Shown one piece after another: positions 7,960-16,704 of a stretch of 44,533 nucleotides of DNA; within the stretch, counting starts at the first letter, position 1, and the number at the start of each line of letters is the position of its first letter. Made by a program: the position numbers and the translations under genes. Under the pieces are notes generated by a model. That model saw nothing but the letters and a program-made list of their open reading frames with translations, made no database searches and had not been told where the DNA came from. Origin of the DNA: Bryobacterales bacterium (GTDB taxonomy: Bacteria > Acidobacteriota > Terriglobia > Bryobacterales > UBA6623). The stretch covers positions 1 to 44,533 of the forward strand of contig JAPPMB010000024.1 of assembly GCA_028819255.1 (NCBI GenBank). Direction: 5' to 3'.

Positions 7960-9171
7960 CTACACCGGGCGGAGGTCGCACATTGCCGGAGCCTCCAGCA
8001 GTCGAAGTGCCGCATGGTAGAGGAAGGTACCCGAGCCGCAAGCCGGATCCAGCAGCCCCGTTCCTGTCAAGGGGGCACCGGTCACCATCGATTCCTCTGC
8101 TGCCGAGATTGCCTCCTTGATCCAATGCCCGTCGAGGACTTGCTCGACCATCATGGCTGCCAGCCAGTCAGAGGTATAGAACTCGCCGAATACCTTTCGG
8201 TCGGCTTCCGGCACAAAGTACTCGTAGAGGGATCGCATTACATCCGCACGTCGACGTCGCCAGTCGTAGCGGCTGACAATGCCCCACATCCCCTCTGCCC
8301 AGGCCTCGCCGCGGGGAGAATCGAGAATCCATGCCACGAATCCCTGTCGAAGCGCAGATCGGTAGTCGTCAGTCAGGCGAGCGGTGAGATGGGTGACCAT
8401 GCGGGCAATCGCGATCAGGAACGAATGGGTCACGAACAATCGGTCGGGAGCGGCCATTCCCTGAGGGGACATCCCCGAAACGCGCAGCATGTCGTGCCAC
8501 AGGGCGTGCTTGGTCTCAGTCGCCCGACGGGCGGAATCCGGCATCTGGCTATATAGAACGGACAGCTCGTCCGCCATGCCCTCGAAGAGGTGGCTCGGAT
8601 CTGCCGGGATCCAGATCCGGCCGCTGGGATCTCCGGCCAGCCATCCGCCAAGCGATTCAAGCAGGGCCGAGGCACCGTCCGGAAACGTTCCCGTGTGCAG
8701 CGTCTTCCGCCACTGGATCGGATTCGGAACATGCGGATACGTGAAGACGTGCCATTCTCGCCCGTCTGTAACGATGCCCGTCCAGCTCCTGGAGGACGGC
8801 CGAGCCCCTGGAGACTGGTAGGACTCGGCCGCGGTCTCAGCCTCGAGGTAACGCTCAAGCTGTGCCCTCGGCGATTCCCCGCGGCCCGGCGGTCTCTCTT
8901 CGGGATCGCCAGCCTTCCCCCTCGCCTTGGCTTCGATGATCATGAAGTAGCGCGGAAGGAAGACATCAATGCGCCCGCCGCCGGCCGGATGCTCACGCTC
9001 GATCTCCGCAGAATCGATGCCGAATTCGGCCAAGAGAAATACAAGATCCGTGACTACGTTGCCTTCGCGCTGGTACCGATTGCCGCCCGTCAACAGCGTG
9101 TTCGCCAGACCAACAGACTTTTCTGTGGGATGCACTCGTTGTATGGAAGGCAAAACTACGCTCATTCGCAA
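7960..9171 (-). CDS. Restriction-modification enzyme, N-terminal part (nuclease-like domain plus methylase motifs), ends at an in-frame TAG
   Basis: 403 residues up to the TAG at 7960-7962; ATG at 9165 or TTG at 9171 may start it. The N-terminus has a PD-(D/E)xK-like nuclease pattern, with Asp69 in GGGRIDVFLP and Glu80-x-Lys82 in MIIEAKARGK, as in HsdR-type N-terminal domains. Later come methylase motif X (FGEFYTSDWLAAMMVE) and motif I, DPACGSGTFLYH (from about residue 375). Together with 6034-7941 it would make a 1045-residue single-chain restriction-modification protein. As it stands it has AdoMet-binding but no NPPW catalytic motif. Neighbours are mobile-element debris on one side and housekeeping genes on the other. 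Confidence 0.8.
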   Translation of the reverse strand: MRMSVVLPSIQRVHPTEKSVGLANTLLTGGNRYQREGNVVTDLVFLLAEFGIDSAEIEREHPAGGGRIDVFLPRYFMIIEAKARGKAGDPEERPPGRGESPRAQLERYLEAETAAESYQSPGARPSSRSWTGIVTDGREWHVFTYPHVPNPIQWRKTLHTGTFPDGASALLESLGGWLAGDPSGRIWIPADPSHLFEGMADELSVLYSQMPDSARRATETKHALWHDMLRVSGMSPQGMAAPDRLFVTHSFLIAIARMVTHLTARLTDDYRSALRQGFVAWILDSPRGEAWAEGMWGIVSRYDWRRRRADVMRSLYEYFVPEADRKVFGEFYTSDWLAAMMVEQVLDGHWIKEAISAAEESMVTGAPLTGTGLLDPACGSGTFLYHAALRLLEAPAMCDLRPV

Positions 9172-9652
9172 GCTGGAGCGTTGTTTTCGTCATAGTGCAG
9201 ACGAGAGCCTGATCCGTGTCGTCCGCCTCCTTCGATTACGAACCTCGCGAGTCCGATCGAACGTCCCTCGACCGAGGCCGTCGCCACCTGCACAGCCTCG
9301 CTGCTGGCCACCAAGAGGCTTCCGAGACGTTGAACGATCCGGTCCTCTCGCGGGCCTAGCGGGAAATGCCTCGTAGCGCATTCCCGCACCGCCGTTTGAG
9401 GTATGGTTGCCCGCGGGTCGAGGCCGATTGCGCCGCCCGCTCAGCCACTCTTGCTAAGGCTGTCCGAATCGGGTCAGCTCTCGGTCGCGGCGGGCCGTGC
9501 TCCTCAGTGTTCCGGAAGCTCGCGAAACATGTCACAGGACTTGAAGGTTCGGATCGATCTCAGTCCGGCGCCTTGACCGCCAACAGCGGAATGCGTCTGC
9601 TCGCCCTCCCCTGCGTGAACGCGTGCCGTCCGCCCGTTACAATGGGAACCCC
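9172..9652. other. About 480 bp intergenic region between the restriction-modification gene and yggX
   Basis: No coding sequence with recognisable features on either strand. It is the upstream region of two divergent genes and marks the border between the accessory left end and the housekeeping block. A possible -10 box for yggX lies at its right end. Confidence 0.35.
9638..9643 (+). promoter_or_regulatory. Possible -10 box (TACAAT) just upstream of yggX
   Basis: TACAAT lies 9 bases before the ATG at 9653. The -35 position reads only gtgaac, a weak match. If real, the transcript would have almost no leader. Confidence 0.25.
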
Positions 9653-9928
9653 ATGGCGGAGCGAATGGTTGAGTGCGTGAAGCTTGGAAAGAGGCTGCCA
9701 GGCCTCGACGAGGTGCCTTTCGACACTGAGCTGGGCCAGAAAATCTACGACAGCGTATCGAAGGTCGCTTGGGCCCAGTGGGCCGAACACCTGAAGATGA
9801 TCATCAACGAATACCGGCTCAATCCTGCGACGCTTCAGGCACAGGAACTGATCATCAACCAGATGGAAGCCTACTTCTTCGGGAGCGGTGCAGCCCCTCC
9901 GCCGGAATACGTGGCGCCCGGATCATGA
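9653..9928 (+). CDS. yggX: Probable Fe(2+)-trafficking protein YggX
   Basis: 91 residues, the normal family length of about 90. The sequence matches the YggX family throughout: VECVKLGKRLPGLDEVPF at the N-terminus with the single conserved Cys, ELGQKIYDSVSKVAWAQW in the middle and LIINEYRLN-type helices to the end (QELIINQMEAYFFG). Family members are cytosolic proteins linked to protection of iron-sulfur clusters and to oxidative-stress resistance. The ATG at 9653 is chosen because it gives the canonical MAERMVECV start; an open frame to 9623 has no family match. The stop overlaps the start of the next gene by four bases (ATGA), so the two are probably coupled. Confidence 0.93.
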   Translation: MAERMVECVKLGKRLPGLDEVPFDTELGQKIYDSVSKVAWAQWAEHLKMIINEYRLNPATLQAQELIINQMEAYFFGSGAAPPPEYVAPGS

Positions 9929-10455
9929 GACGCCGAGCGCTCATTCTGAGCTTTCTGCTCGGAGGTTGGAGCGCCGCGACGCTCTTCATGTGGCAGACTG
10001 CGATCAAGAACTTTGCGGTTGCAGAGGCTGTCCAGCGGTCAAACGACGCCGGCCTGCGGAGTGCGGTCGGAGACCTCCCCACCGAAAGCTTCCGGCTTGT
10101 CGCGCGGCATCAGGCTTCCGAGGTGAACCGGCTCTTCTTCCGGGGCTGGGGGTGGATTCAGCTGCCGATCGCGGTTGCCACCAGCCTGCTGGCCTGGCGG
10201 CGCCCTCGATTCGGCTGGTTCGTGCCCGGGACGATCGTGGCGATGCTCCTCATCGCCGTCTTCCTCTCGGCCTACGTCGTGCCCGAAACCATTCGGCTCG
10301 GTCGACTGATGGACTTCGCCGGCCAGGCTGAGCTTCCCGATGTGCGGAGCCGGTTCTGGACGCTGCACCACACCTATACCGGACTTGACATGCTCAAGTT
10401 CCTGTTGGGCCTTGCGTCCTTCGGGGCCATCTGGATCAGGGCGCCGTCCACCTGA
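9925..10455 (+). CDS. Four-helix integral membrane protein of unknown function
   Basis: 176 residues. The ATG at 9925 overlaps the yggX stop in ATGA, arguing for translational coupling. Four hydrophobic segments are visible at about residues 5-23, 74-90, 98-117 and 153-172. A soluble stretch of about 50 residues lies between helices 1 and 2, and FWTLHHTYTGLDMLKF precedes the last helix. The histidine-bearing loop and layout recall DUF4149-like or related inner-membrane proteins, but I cannot assign a family with confidence. The link to yggX is only positional. Confidence 0.7.
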   Translation: MRRRALILSFLLGGWSAATLFMWQTAIKNFAVAEAVQRSNDAGLRSAVGDLPTESFRLVARHQASEVNRLFFRGWGWIQLPIAVATSLLAWRRPRFGWFVPGTIVAMLLIAVFLSAYVVPETIRLGRLMDFAGQAELPDVRSRFWTLHHTYTGLDMLKFLLGLASFGAIWIRAPST

Positions 10456-10492
10456 TTGGCGTTGGGACACGGTCGGACCCGGATCTGTCTGG

Positions 10493-12448
10493 ATGCCGCC
10501 GCAGCCGGAGCCGCTCTGGGCTCCGAGTCCGGAGCGCGCCGCGTCTTCGAACATGCGGCGATTCATGCGCCAGGCCGGCGCAGCCGACTACGAAGCACTA
10601 CATCGGTGGTCGGTTGAATCGCCCGAGGCATTCTGGGGGGCTAGCTGGAGCTTTCTCGACATCCGCGCAAGCAATCCGCCGGATCGGGTCGTCGATCGAT
10701 TCGATCTCATGCCCGGCGCAACATGGTTTCCCGGTGCCAGGCTGAATTTCGCCGAGAATCTGCTTTCCCTCGACGACTCCCGTGAAGCGCTGGTGTCCTG
10801 GACGGAGGACGGGCGCAGGCGGTCGCTGACGTACCACGATCTGCGGTTGGAGGTTGGCGCCCTCGCCGCAGCGCTCGCAGACGCGGGCGTCGGCCCGGCG
10901 GACAGGGTGGCCGGCTATGTCGCGAACATTCCCGAAGCCGTAACTGCGATGCTCGCAACAACGAGCCTCGGCGCGATCTGGACGTCGTGCTCTCCGGATT
11001 TCGGTGCCGATGCCGTCAAGAGCCGGTTTGGCCAGATCGAGCCAACGGTACTGTTCGCCGTCGATGGCTACCGCTACGCGGGGCAGGAGCACGATTGCGC
11101 GGCGAGACTGCGGGAGATTGCACGCAGCCTCAGCTCGGTCGAACGAGTCGTGGTGATACCGCACCTGCATGTCGCGCCGGACCTGGACGGACTGCGGACT
11201 GCGTCGCTGTATGAGGACTTTCTCGGCTCTCCGCAGGAGCCGCGATTCGAGCAGCTTCCGTTCGACCATCCCTGTTACGTTCTGTATTCTTCCGGCACTA
11301 CAGGCAAACCCAAGTGCATCGTCCACGGTGCCGGCGGGACGCTGATCCAGCAGCTGAAGGAACTCGTGCTGCACACGGATCTGGCTCCCCGCGACCGGAT
11401 TTTCTTCTTCACGAGTTGCGGCTGGATGATGTGGAACTGGCTGGTCAGCGGTCTTGCTGTCGGAGCAACCGTGGTCCTTTACGACGGGTCTCCGTTTCAC
11501 CCGTGGGAGGGCAGCCTCTTCGACCTGGCTGATCGCGAGTCGGTCTCGGTGTTTGGTGCGGGCGCCAGGTACTTCTCCGAAATCGAGAAGGCCGGGCTCG
11601 AGCCCGTCAGAAGCCATCGGCTTGCGGAACTTCGGACGATCCTTTCGACAGGGTCGCCCCTGGCCGACGAGAGCTTCGGCTACGTCTACCGCGCCGTGCG
11701 GCCGGACGTCCAGCTGTCCTCGATTTCAGGCGGCACCGACATCGTGTCCTGTTTCGCGCTCGGAAATCCGGCCGGTCCGGTGTTCCGGGGCGAGTTGCAG
11801 GTTCCGGGACTCGGGATGCGCGTAGAGGTCTTCGGAGACGACGGACGCTCCTTGCCGGTTGGCGAGAAAGGCGAACTGGTGTGCACGCGGCCCTTCCCCT
11901 CGATGCCGATCGGATTCTGGAACGATCCCGGCGGCGCAAGGTACAGGGCCGCCTACTTTGAACGCTTCCCGGGGGTCTGGCACCACGGGGACTTCTGCGA
12001 GCGGACTCCAAGCGGGGGGTTCAGGATATGGGGCCGGTCCGACACCGTGCTCAACCCCGGCGGGGTGCGGATCGGGACAGCTGAGATCTACGCCGTGGTG
12101 GAGGCGATGGATCAGGTCGTGGAGGCGCTCGCCGTTGGCTGGCAGCAAGGTTCGGACGAAAAGGTCGTCCTCCTCGTCAGGCTCCCGGCCGGGGTGCGCT
12201 TCAACGACGCCCTCGTGGAGCGGATCCGGGGGCGCCTTCGGCGCCAGGCCTCGCCGCGCCACGTGCCGGCGCACGTCTTCCAGGTCGATGCGGTCCCAAA
12301 GACCCGTAGCGGGAAGATCGCCGAGCTGGCCGCCAGGAACGTGCTGCACGGTCGCCGGGCCGGAAACTTCCAGGCCCTGGAGAATTCGGAGTGCCTCGAT
12401 GCCCTGATGCGCATCCGTGAGCGCCTTGTGAGTTCCGAACCGGCCTGA
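10493..12448 (+). CDS. aacS: Acetoacetyl-CoA synthetase
   Basis: 651 residues, the usual length. It activates acetoacetate to acetoacetyl-CoA with ATP, feeding ketone bodies or polyhydroxybutyrate-derived acetoacetate into central metabolism. The start at ATG 10493 gives the family N-terminus (PLWAPSPERAASSNMRRFM, then YEALHRWSVESPEAFW). Adenylate-forming motifs are present: the P-loop YSSGTTGKPKCIVHG, TSCGWMMWNW, the SGGTDIVSCF block, the WHHGDFCERT motif and near the C-terminus the catalytic lysine region PKTRSGKIAELAAR. It lies 37 bases after the membrane protein gene and converges on the minus-strand gene that ends 20 bases downstream. Confidence 0.93.
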   Translation: MPPQPEPLWAPSPERAASSNMRRFMRQAGAADYEALHRWSVESPEAFWGASWSFLDIRASNPPDRVVDRFDLMPGATWFPGARLNFAENLLSLDDSREALVSWTEDGRRRSLTYHDLRLEVGALAAALADAGVGPADRVAGYVANIPEAVTAMLATTSLGAIWTSCSPDFGADAVKSRFGQIEPTVLFAVDGYRYAGQEHDCAARLREIARSLSSVERVVVIPHLHVAPDLDGLRTASLYEDFLGSPQEPRFEQLPFDHPCYVLYSSGTTGKPKCIVHGAGGTLIQQLKELVLHTDLAPRDRIFFFTSCGWMMWNWLVSGLAVGATVVLYDGSPFHPWEGSLFDLADRESVSVFGAGARYFSEIEKAGLEPVRSHRLAELRTILSTGSPLADESFGYVYRAVRPDVQLSSISGGTDIVSCFALGNPAGPVFRGELQVPGLGMRVEVFGDDGRSLPVGEKGELVCTRPFPSMPIGFWNDPGGARYRAAYFERFPGVWHHGDFCERTPSGGFRIWGRSDTVLNPGGVRIGTAEIYAVVEAMDQVVEALAVGWQQGSDEKVVLLVRLPAGVRFNDALVERIRGRLRRQASPRHVPAHVFQVDAVPKTRSGKIAELAARNVLHGRRAGNFQALENSECLDALMRIRERLVSSEPA

Positions 12449-12468
12449 CCCGCGCCCGGAGCCGGTCG

Positions 12469-13812
12469 TCACTGCGATTGCGCTTCGGGCGGGTGGTCGA
12501 CGATGTGGCCGATGTCCAGCAGGTAGATCTGCCTGCCGAGCCCCTCGTGCGACGAGTCGATGCTCACCGTCCGGCCATCCGGACTGAATCGCGGATGCAG
12601 GTCGATCCGGTAGTAGCCGGCCGACTCCACCACCTGTTTCCGCTGCAGGTGGGTCTCGAGCTTCGCCAAGGGCACGAGGCGCTTCGAGGGCAGGTGATAC
12701 ATGTACAGGTGGATGTAGCCGTTCATGTTGTAGGTGTCGGTGAGGATCCAGTGGCCGTCCCGCGAGAGCGTGATGTGGCCGTTCGGGGCCTCGTAGAGCA
12801 GTTCCTTCGGATCGCCCGTGCCGTCGTCCCTGAACACAAAGTAGCCGCGGACCTCGTCGGAGCCGTCTTGAGGCGTGTGCCAGCCGTTGTCCATGACGGT
12901 CCGGTCGTCAATCCAGAAATGGTGGCTCGGCTCCTTGTACAGGTACCGGATGTCGTCGCCCTCCAGGCTCGCCGAATAGCCCTCGGTACGCGCCCGCGCA
13001 CCCGGTCTGGCGTCCTTGACGAAGAATATGAAGCGAGTGCCTGACGGGTTGAAGCCTTCGCGGAAGAAGTAAAGCGTCGCTTCCGGGTCCGGGTTGTGGT
13101 CCGGCGGGTACATTCTTCCGACCATGTCCGCGGCCGAGACCAGGGGCTTCGACTTCCCCGTATCGATGTCCATCTTCCAGATATGGGAGTCCTCCGGCGC
13201 CCAGATGCCTGCGTTCCGGTCTGGAATTCCGACGTAGTCCGTACCGCCGTGCTTCATCCGTTCGAAGTCGTGTGTGAGGGCCGTGCCTCCGTCCGGCGAG
13301 ATCGTGTAGACAGGTTTCGGAAGTGTGCGCGTCTGCCTCGTGCGCAGGTTGTAGACGCGGCTGACGAAGCTCTGGCCAGCCGCCGACCGGTCGTTCCAGA
13401 TGACCTCCTCGGCGGATCCGGGGACCCATTGGAGGCGGTTGCCCTGCTGCCAGTTCCAGGCCGTGGACTCGCCGATCGCCGTCCACCGGTTGTCGTTCTC
13501 GAGATCGACAATCCCGACTTCCGCCTTGTCGTCTGCCCGCACGTCGCGGCCCTCGAAGCGCACACGCAGGGCTAGCAGGTAGCGGCCGGATGGGTCGACT
13601 TGCAGCAACTCCTGCTGCTGGCAGTTGTAGAAGAAAAACCCATGGTCGGTGGGATCTTCCGCCGTGCCGGGCGAAGTGACGCGTTCCGGCTCGATATGGC
13701 GGGCGTCCGTCGCCGCGACGAGCTCCTCGAATGTGCTGTAGGTCGTGTATGGCAAACCGGGCACTGTGTCAGGCGTTTGGCAGCCCGTGCCCGCCGCCAG
13801 GCATAGCAGCAT
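12469..13812 (-). CDS. Putative secreted beta-propeller (TolB/oligogalacturonate-lyase-like) lipoprotein
   Basis: 447 residues from the ATG at 13812. The frame remains open to 14034, so a longer N-terminus is possible. From 13812 a short hydrophobic segment ends in a cysteine (MLLCLAAGTGCQ), suggesting a lipoprotein signal, although the -3 residue is not ideal. The mature part shows repeated propeller-like blades: SGRYLLALRVRFEGRD, SPDGGTALTHDF, NPSGTRFIFFVKD, SRDGHWILTDTY and HPRFSPDGRTVSIDSSHEG. Such WD40-like sequences occur in TolB-type propellers and in oligogalacturonate lyases. A sugar-related role would fit but is not shown. It converges on aacS. Confidence 0.65.
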   Translation of the reverse strand: MLLCLAAGTGCQTPDTVPGLPYTTYSTFEELVAATDARHIEPERVTSPGTAEDPTDHGFFFYNCQQQELLQVDPSGRYLLALRVRFEGRDVRADDKAEVGIVDLENDNRWTAIGESTAWNWQQGNRLQWVPGSAEEVIWNDRSAAGQSFVSRVYNLRTRQTRTLPKPVYTISPDGGTALTHDFERMKHGGTDYVGIPDRNAGIWAPEDSHIWKMDIDTGKSKPLVSAADMVGRMYPPDHNPDPEATLYFFREGFNPSGTRFIFFVKDARPGARARTEGYSASLEGDDIRYLYKEPSHHFWIDDRTVMDNGWHTPQDGSDEVRGYFVFRDDGTGDPKELLYEAPNGHITLSRDGHWILTDTYNMNGYIHLYMYHLPSKRLVPLAKLETHLQRKQVVESAGYYRIDLHPRFSPDGRTVSIDSSHEGLGRQIYLLDIGHIVDHPPEAQSQ

Positions 13813-14102
13813 TGCGAAAGCTGTACCTTGGCGTCCCTGTCCAGGAACTCCCGTCTCAGTATGTGGTTGCCTCTTCCAGACCACGGGGGTGTTTGCGGTT
13901 GGGGCGCGGAGAAGCATTGCTGACCCCAGGACACCGGGCATTGCAGCCCGGGTACCGGCCCAGCCTAGCCGCGGACGGTGGCGCGGTGGCCTCACACGGA
14001 CACCTTCTTGCGACTTGTCTCCACTATTCTTCATCCGCGGACGTCAGGTCACCCGCGTGGAGCTCTCCCCTGCCTGGATCGTCAGACCGGCTCGTCCCGA
14101 AC

Positions 14103-15251
14103 CTACGCATCCACCCATACGCCTCCCGCCCGGGCCGAGCGGGCTGCCGCATGCACCACCGCGAGAGTGCGCACTCCATCCTCCCCCGTCGGGTACCATT
14201 GGGCTGCCGGGTGTGGCGCCCGCCTTTCCTTCCGGGCGCGGATCGTCTCAGCGAGATCGGCATAGATGTTGCCGAATGCGCCCAGCATGCCCTCGACGTG
14301 GCCGACGGTGATTCGCGAGCCCATGCGCGCAACCTCGTGGAGGCGGGCGTCCCCGCGCTCCAGCGCGCGCGTAGGCTCGTTGAGGGGTGTCCAGTAGAGC
14401 TGGTTCGGCTGCTCCTGCGACCAGCGAAGACCGCCGCGCTCGCCGAAGACCCTGAGTGCGAGGCCGTGCTGTTGACCGACGGCGACCGCACTCGCCCACA
14501 ACCGGCCTGCTGCCCCGCCGGTAAACCGGAGCGATACCATGGCGTCGTCCTCGAGCACGCGGCCCTCCACGGTCGAGACGAAGTCCGCCGAGACCCTTCT
14601 GACCCGCTGTCCGATCACGAAGCACGCGAGGTGAAGGGCGTGCAGTCCGGTGTCCGCAAGCACCGAACTCACTCCGGCCTGGGCCGGGTCGTACCGCCAG
14701 CGGACCCTCGGGTTGTCCGCGTCGGCCGCGTCCGCATGAGACCCATGCGAGAACTCCGCCACCACGACCCGGATCCGGCCAAGCTCGCCGTCGCGCACCA
14801 TGGCGCGCGCCTGGCGCACCATGGGGTAGCCGCTGTATCCGTAGTTGACCGCCAGGATGCGGTCCGCGTGGCGGGCCGTGGTCAGGAGGTCCTCGCCGTC
14901 CTCCACCGTCGTCGTGATGGGCTTTTCGCAGAGTACGTGAAAGCCCGCCCGCAGGAACGCCCTCGATATCTCGTGGTGCGTGGAGTTCGGCGTTGCGACC
15001 GTGACCAGATCAAGCCTGTCGGCTCCGGCGAGCCCCGACTCGCGCCCCAGCATTTCCTGCCAGTCTCCGTAGGCCCGGTCTTCCGTGATGCCCGTTCGGA
15101 CGGCATAGGCGCGCCCGCGCTGAGGGTCGATGTCCAAGGCTCCGGCAACCATCTCGAAATGCCCGTCCAGGCTGGCGCCGATGCGGTGGGCGCCGCCGAT
15201 CTGGCTCCCCTCTCCGCCCCCAACCATTCCCCAGCGCAGCTTTCGCGGCAT
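14103..15251 (-). CDS. Gfo/Idh/MocA family NAD(P)-dependent oxidoreductase
   Basis: 382 residues, normal for the family. The N-terminal Rossmann fold begins RWGMVGGGEGSQIGGAHR and is followed by the LVTVATPNSTHHEIS segment and the catalytic-lysine motif CEKPITT. The C-terminal alpha/beta domain includes GVSSVLADTGLHALHLACF with the conserved Asp and His. Such enzymes oxidise or reduce sugars and cyclitols in the cytosol. The substrate cannot be told from sequence. The ATG at 15251 has an excellent aaggagg ribosome binding site nine to ten bases upstream. It lies 56 bases after ccmB on the same strand, so it may be read with the ccm operon, but its function looks unrelated. Confidence 0.9.
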   Translation of the reverse strand: MPRKLRWGMVGGGEGSQIGGAHRIGASLDGHFEMVAGALDIDPQRGRAYAVRTGITEDRAYGDWQEMLGRESGLAGADRLDLVTVATPNSTHHEISRAFLRAGFHVLCEKPITTTVEDGEDLLTTARHADRILAVNYGYSGYPMVRQARAMVRDGELGRIRVVVAEFSHGSHADAADADNPRVRWRYDPAQAGVSSVLADTGLHALHLACFVIGQRVRRVSADFVSTVEGRVLEDDAMVSLRFTGGAAGRLWASAVAVGQQHGLALRVFGERGGLRWSQEQPNQLYWTPLNEPTRALERGDARLHEVARMGSRITVGHVEGMLGAFGNIYADLAETIRARKERRAPHPAAQWYPTGEDGVRTLAVVHAAARSARAGGVWVDA

Positions 15252-15307
15252 CGCCGCCACCTCCTTCTTGCCCTGTCGCGGTGTCCGTACGTCTGCCCGG
15301 ACGCTAT

Positions 15308-15994
15308 TCAGCCCGATCTCAAGATCGGGTCCATCACGAGCACGCCAAGCAACGTGTAAATGACATCGAATCCTATCAGCAGGCGGACCCACGGGCCGAT
15401 CTCTGACACCGCCGAGGGATCGAGGATGCCCCAAGTGACGCTCATGCAGGCAACCAGCGCGGGCAGACAGAACGGCAGGACCAGAAGCGGCAGCATGAGT
15501 TCGCGCATGCGATTGTTGGCCGTTACCGCCCCGAACGTGGTTCCGACCGACGCGAACGACCATGTGCCCAGCGCAAGGACGGGCAGGAGACGGCCCGCCT
15601 GCGGAACCCAGTTCACGTCGAAGAAAATCCCGAACACCGGCAGCGAGATCAATTCGACGGCCAGGATCAGGAGCCAGCTCGACACTGTCTTGCCCAGGAA
15701 CAGGGAGTCCCCGGACAGGGGCGCGGCAACCAGTGCGGCAAGGCAGTCGTTGGCGGTCTCGCGGGCGAAACTCCGGTTCAGAACCAGCACGCCCGCGAAG
15801 AGGTAGACCACCCACAGCAACCCGCCCGACAGGCTTCGGATCCCGACGTTGGTGTTCGGGTCGAACGTGAAGCTGAACATCAGCAGCACGACCAGCGCGA
15901 ACGAGATCGCTGCGTTGAGGACCTGCTTGTCCCTCAGCTCGCAGCGCAAGTCCTTGGCCGCAACGGTCCAGGAGTCGGCAAGAAGGCGCTTCAT
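15308..15994 (-). CDS. ccmB: Haem exporter ABC transporter permease CcmB
   Basis: 228 residues, matching the 220-residue family. It has six hydrophobic segments, an N-terminal cytosolic stretch (TVAAKDLRCELRDKQVLN) with the typical KDL-E-R pattern, and the conserved run GLLWVVYLFAGVLVLNRSF. With CcmA it forms the ATPase-driven inner-membrane complex that frees haem-loaded CcmE. The ATG at 15994 overlaps the ccmA stop by four bases (ATGA), so the two are coupled. The gene is last of the recognisable ccm genes; ccmC, which commonly follows, is absent. Confidence 0.92.
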   Translation of the reverse strand: MKRLLADSWTVAAKDLRCELRDKQVLNAAISFALVVLLMFSFTFDPNTNVGIRSLSGGLLWVVYLFAGVLVLNRSFARETANDCLAALVAAPLSGDSLFLGKTVSSWLLILAVELISLPVFGIFFDVNWVPQAGRLLPVLALGTWSFASVGTTFGAVTANNRMRELMLPLLVLPFCLPALVACMSVTWGILDPSAVSEIGPWVRLLIGFDVIYTLLGVLVMDPILRSG

Positions 15995-16695
15995 CGGATC
16001 CGCTCGTACAGGGACTGGGGATTGCGTCGCAGGCGCTCGTCCACGAAGCCCTGATAGGCGAGGCGACCCCGGTGCAGCAACACCACCTCGTCCGCCACCT
16101 CCACGGCCTCGCGGAGCTGGTGCGAGCAGATGACGATGCACCGGCCGCGCTCCCGCGATTCCCGCACGAGCGTCGAGAGCAGCGCCATTGCGCGGTCGTC
16201 GAGAGCGGTCCAAGGTTCGTCCAACAGAAGGATCGAGGGATCGTGGATGAACGCGCGTGCGACGGTCAGCCGCTGGCGCATTCCCCGCGAGAACTCCCCC
16301 GCGAAACCGTCCCGAAAGCGCCCCAGCCCGACACGCCCGAGCCATTCGTCCGCCGCGGTCCGGGCATTGGGAACGCCGTACAGGCTGCAGAAGAATCGGA
16401 GGTTCTCCTCGGCTGTGAGCTCGTCGTAGATCCATCTGCCGTGGCCCACTACGCCGACGAGCCTGCGCCGGTCCCGCTCCTCCAGCGGATCAGCGGAAGG
16501 GAAGGAGATCTCGCCCTTCGTGGGTGCGGAGAGTCCGGCAAGGACGCGGAGGAGCGTGGTCTTGCCCGCACCGTTGCGACCCAGTGCCGCCAGAACCTGG
16601 CCGGGCCACACCTCGAGGTCGATGTCCTGCAGGGCGGGGAAGTCGCCGAAGTACTTGGAGACGCCCCGGGCGAGGATGGCCGGCTTGCTTGCCAC
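15991..16695 (-). CDS. ccmA: Haem exporter ABC transporter ATP-binding protein CcmA
   Basis: 234 residues with a complete ABC ATPase set: Walker A GRNGAGKTTLLR, signature FSRGMRQRLTVARA, Walker B ILLLDEPWTALD and the switch His in VICSHQL. It powers release of holo-CcmE in cytochrome c maturation. The start is a GTG at 16695. A ggcggag lies directly before it at poor spacing, so initiation may be coupled to the upstream gene, which ends 9 bases earlier. Its stop overlaps ccmB. Confidence 0.92.
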   Translation of the reverse strand: MASKPAILARGVSKYFGDFPALQDIDLEVWPGQVLAALGRNGAGKTTLLRVLAGLSAPTKGEISFPSADPLEERDRRRLVGVVGHGRWIYDELTAEENLRFFCSLYGVPNARTAADEWLGRVGLGRFRDGFAGEFSRGMRQRLTVARAFIHDPSILLLDEPWTALDDRAMALLSTLVRESRERGRCIVICSHQLREAVEVADEVVLLHRGRLAYQGFVDERLRRNPQSLYERIR

Positions 16696-16704
16696 CTCCG
16701 CCGC

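Noticed and set aside
12430..12470. Possible bidirectional terminator between aacS and the convergent lipoprotein gene
   Set aside because: Only a 6-bp accggc/gccggt pairing with a 16-base loop and no T-tract.
13731..15359. Long antisense open frame (over 500 codons) opposite the Gfo/Idh/MocA gene
   Set aside because: Composition rich in Arg, Pro and Ala, no family blocks, and the real gene on the other strand has clear motifs. It is a high-GC shadow.
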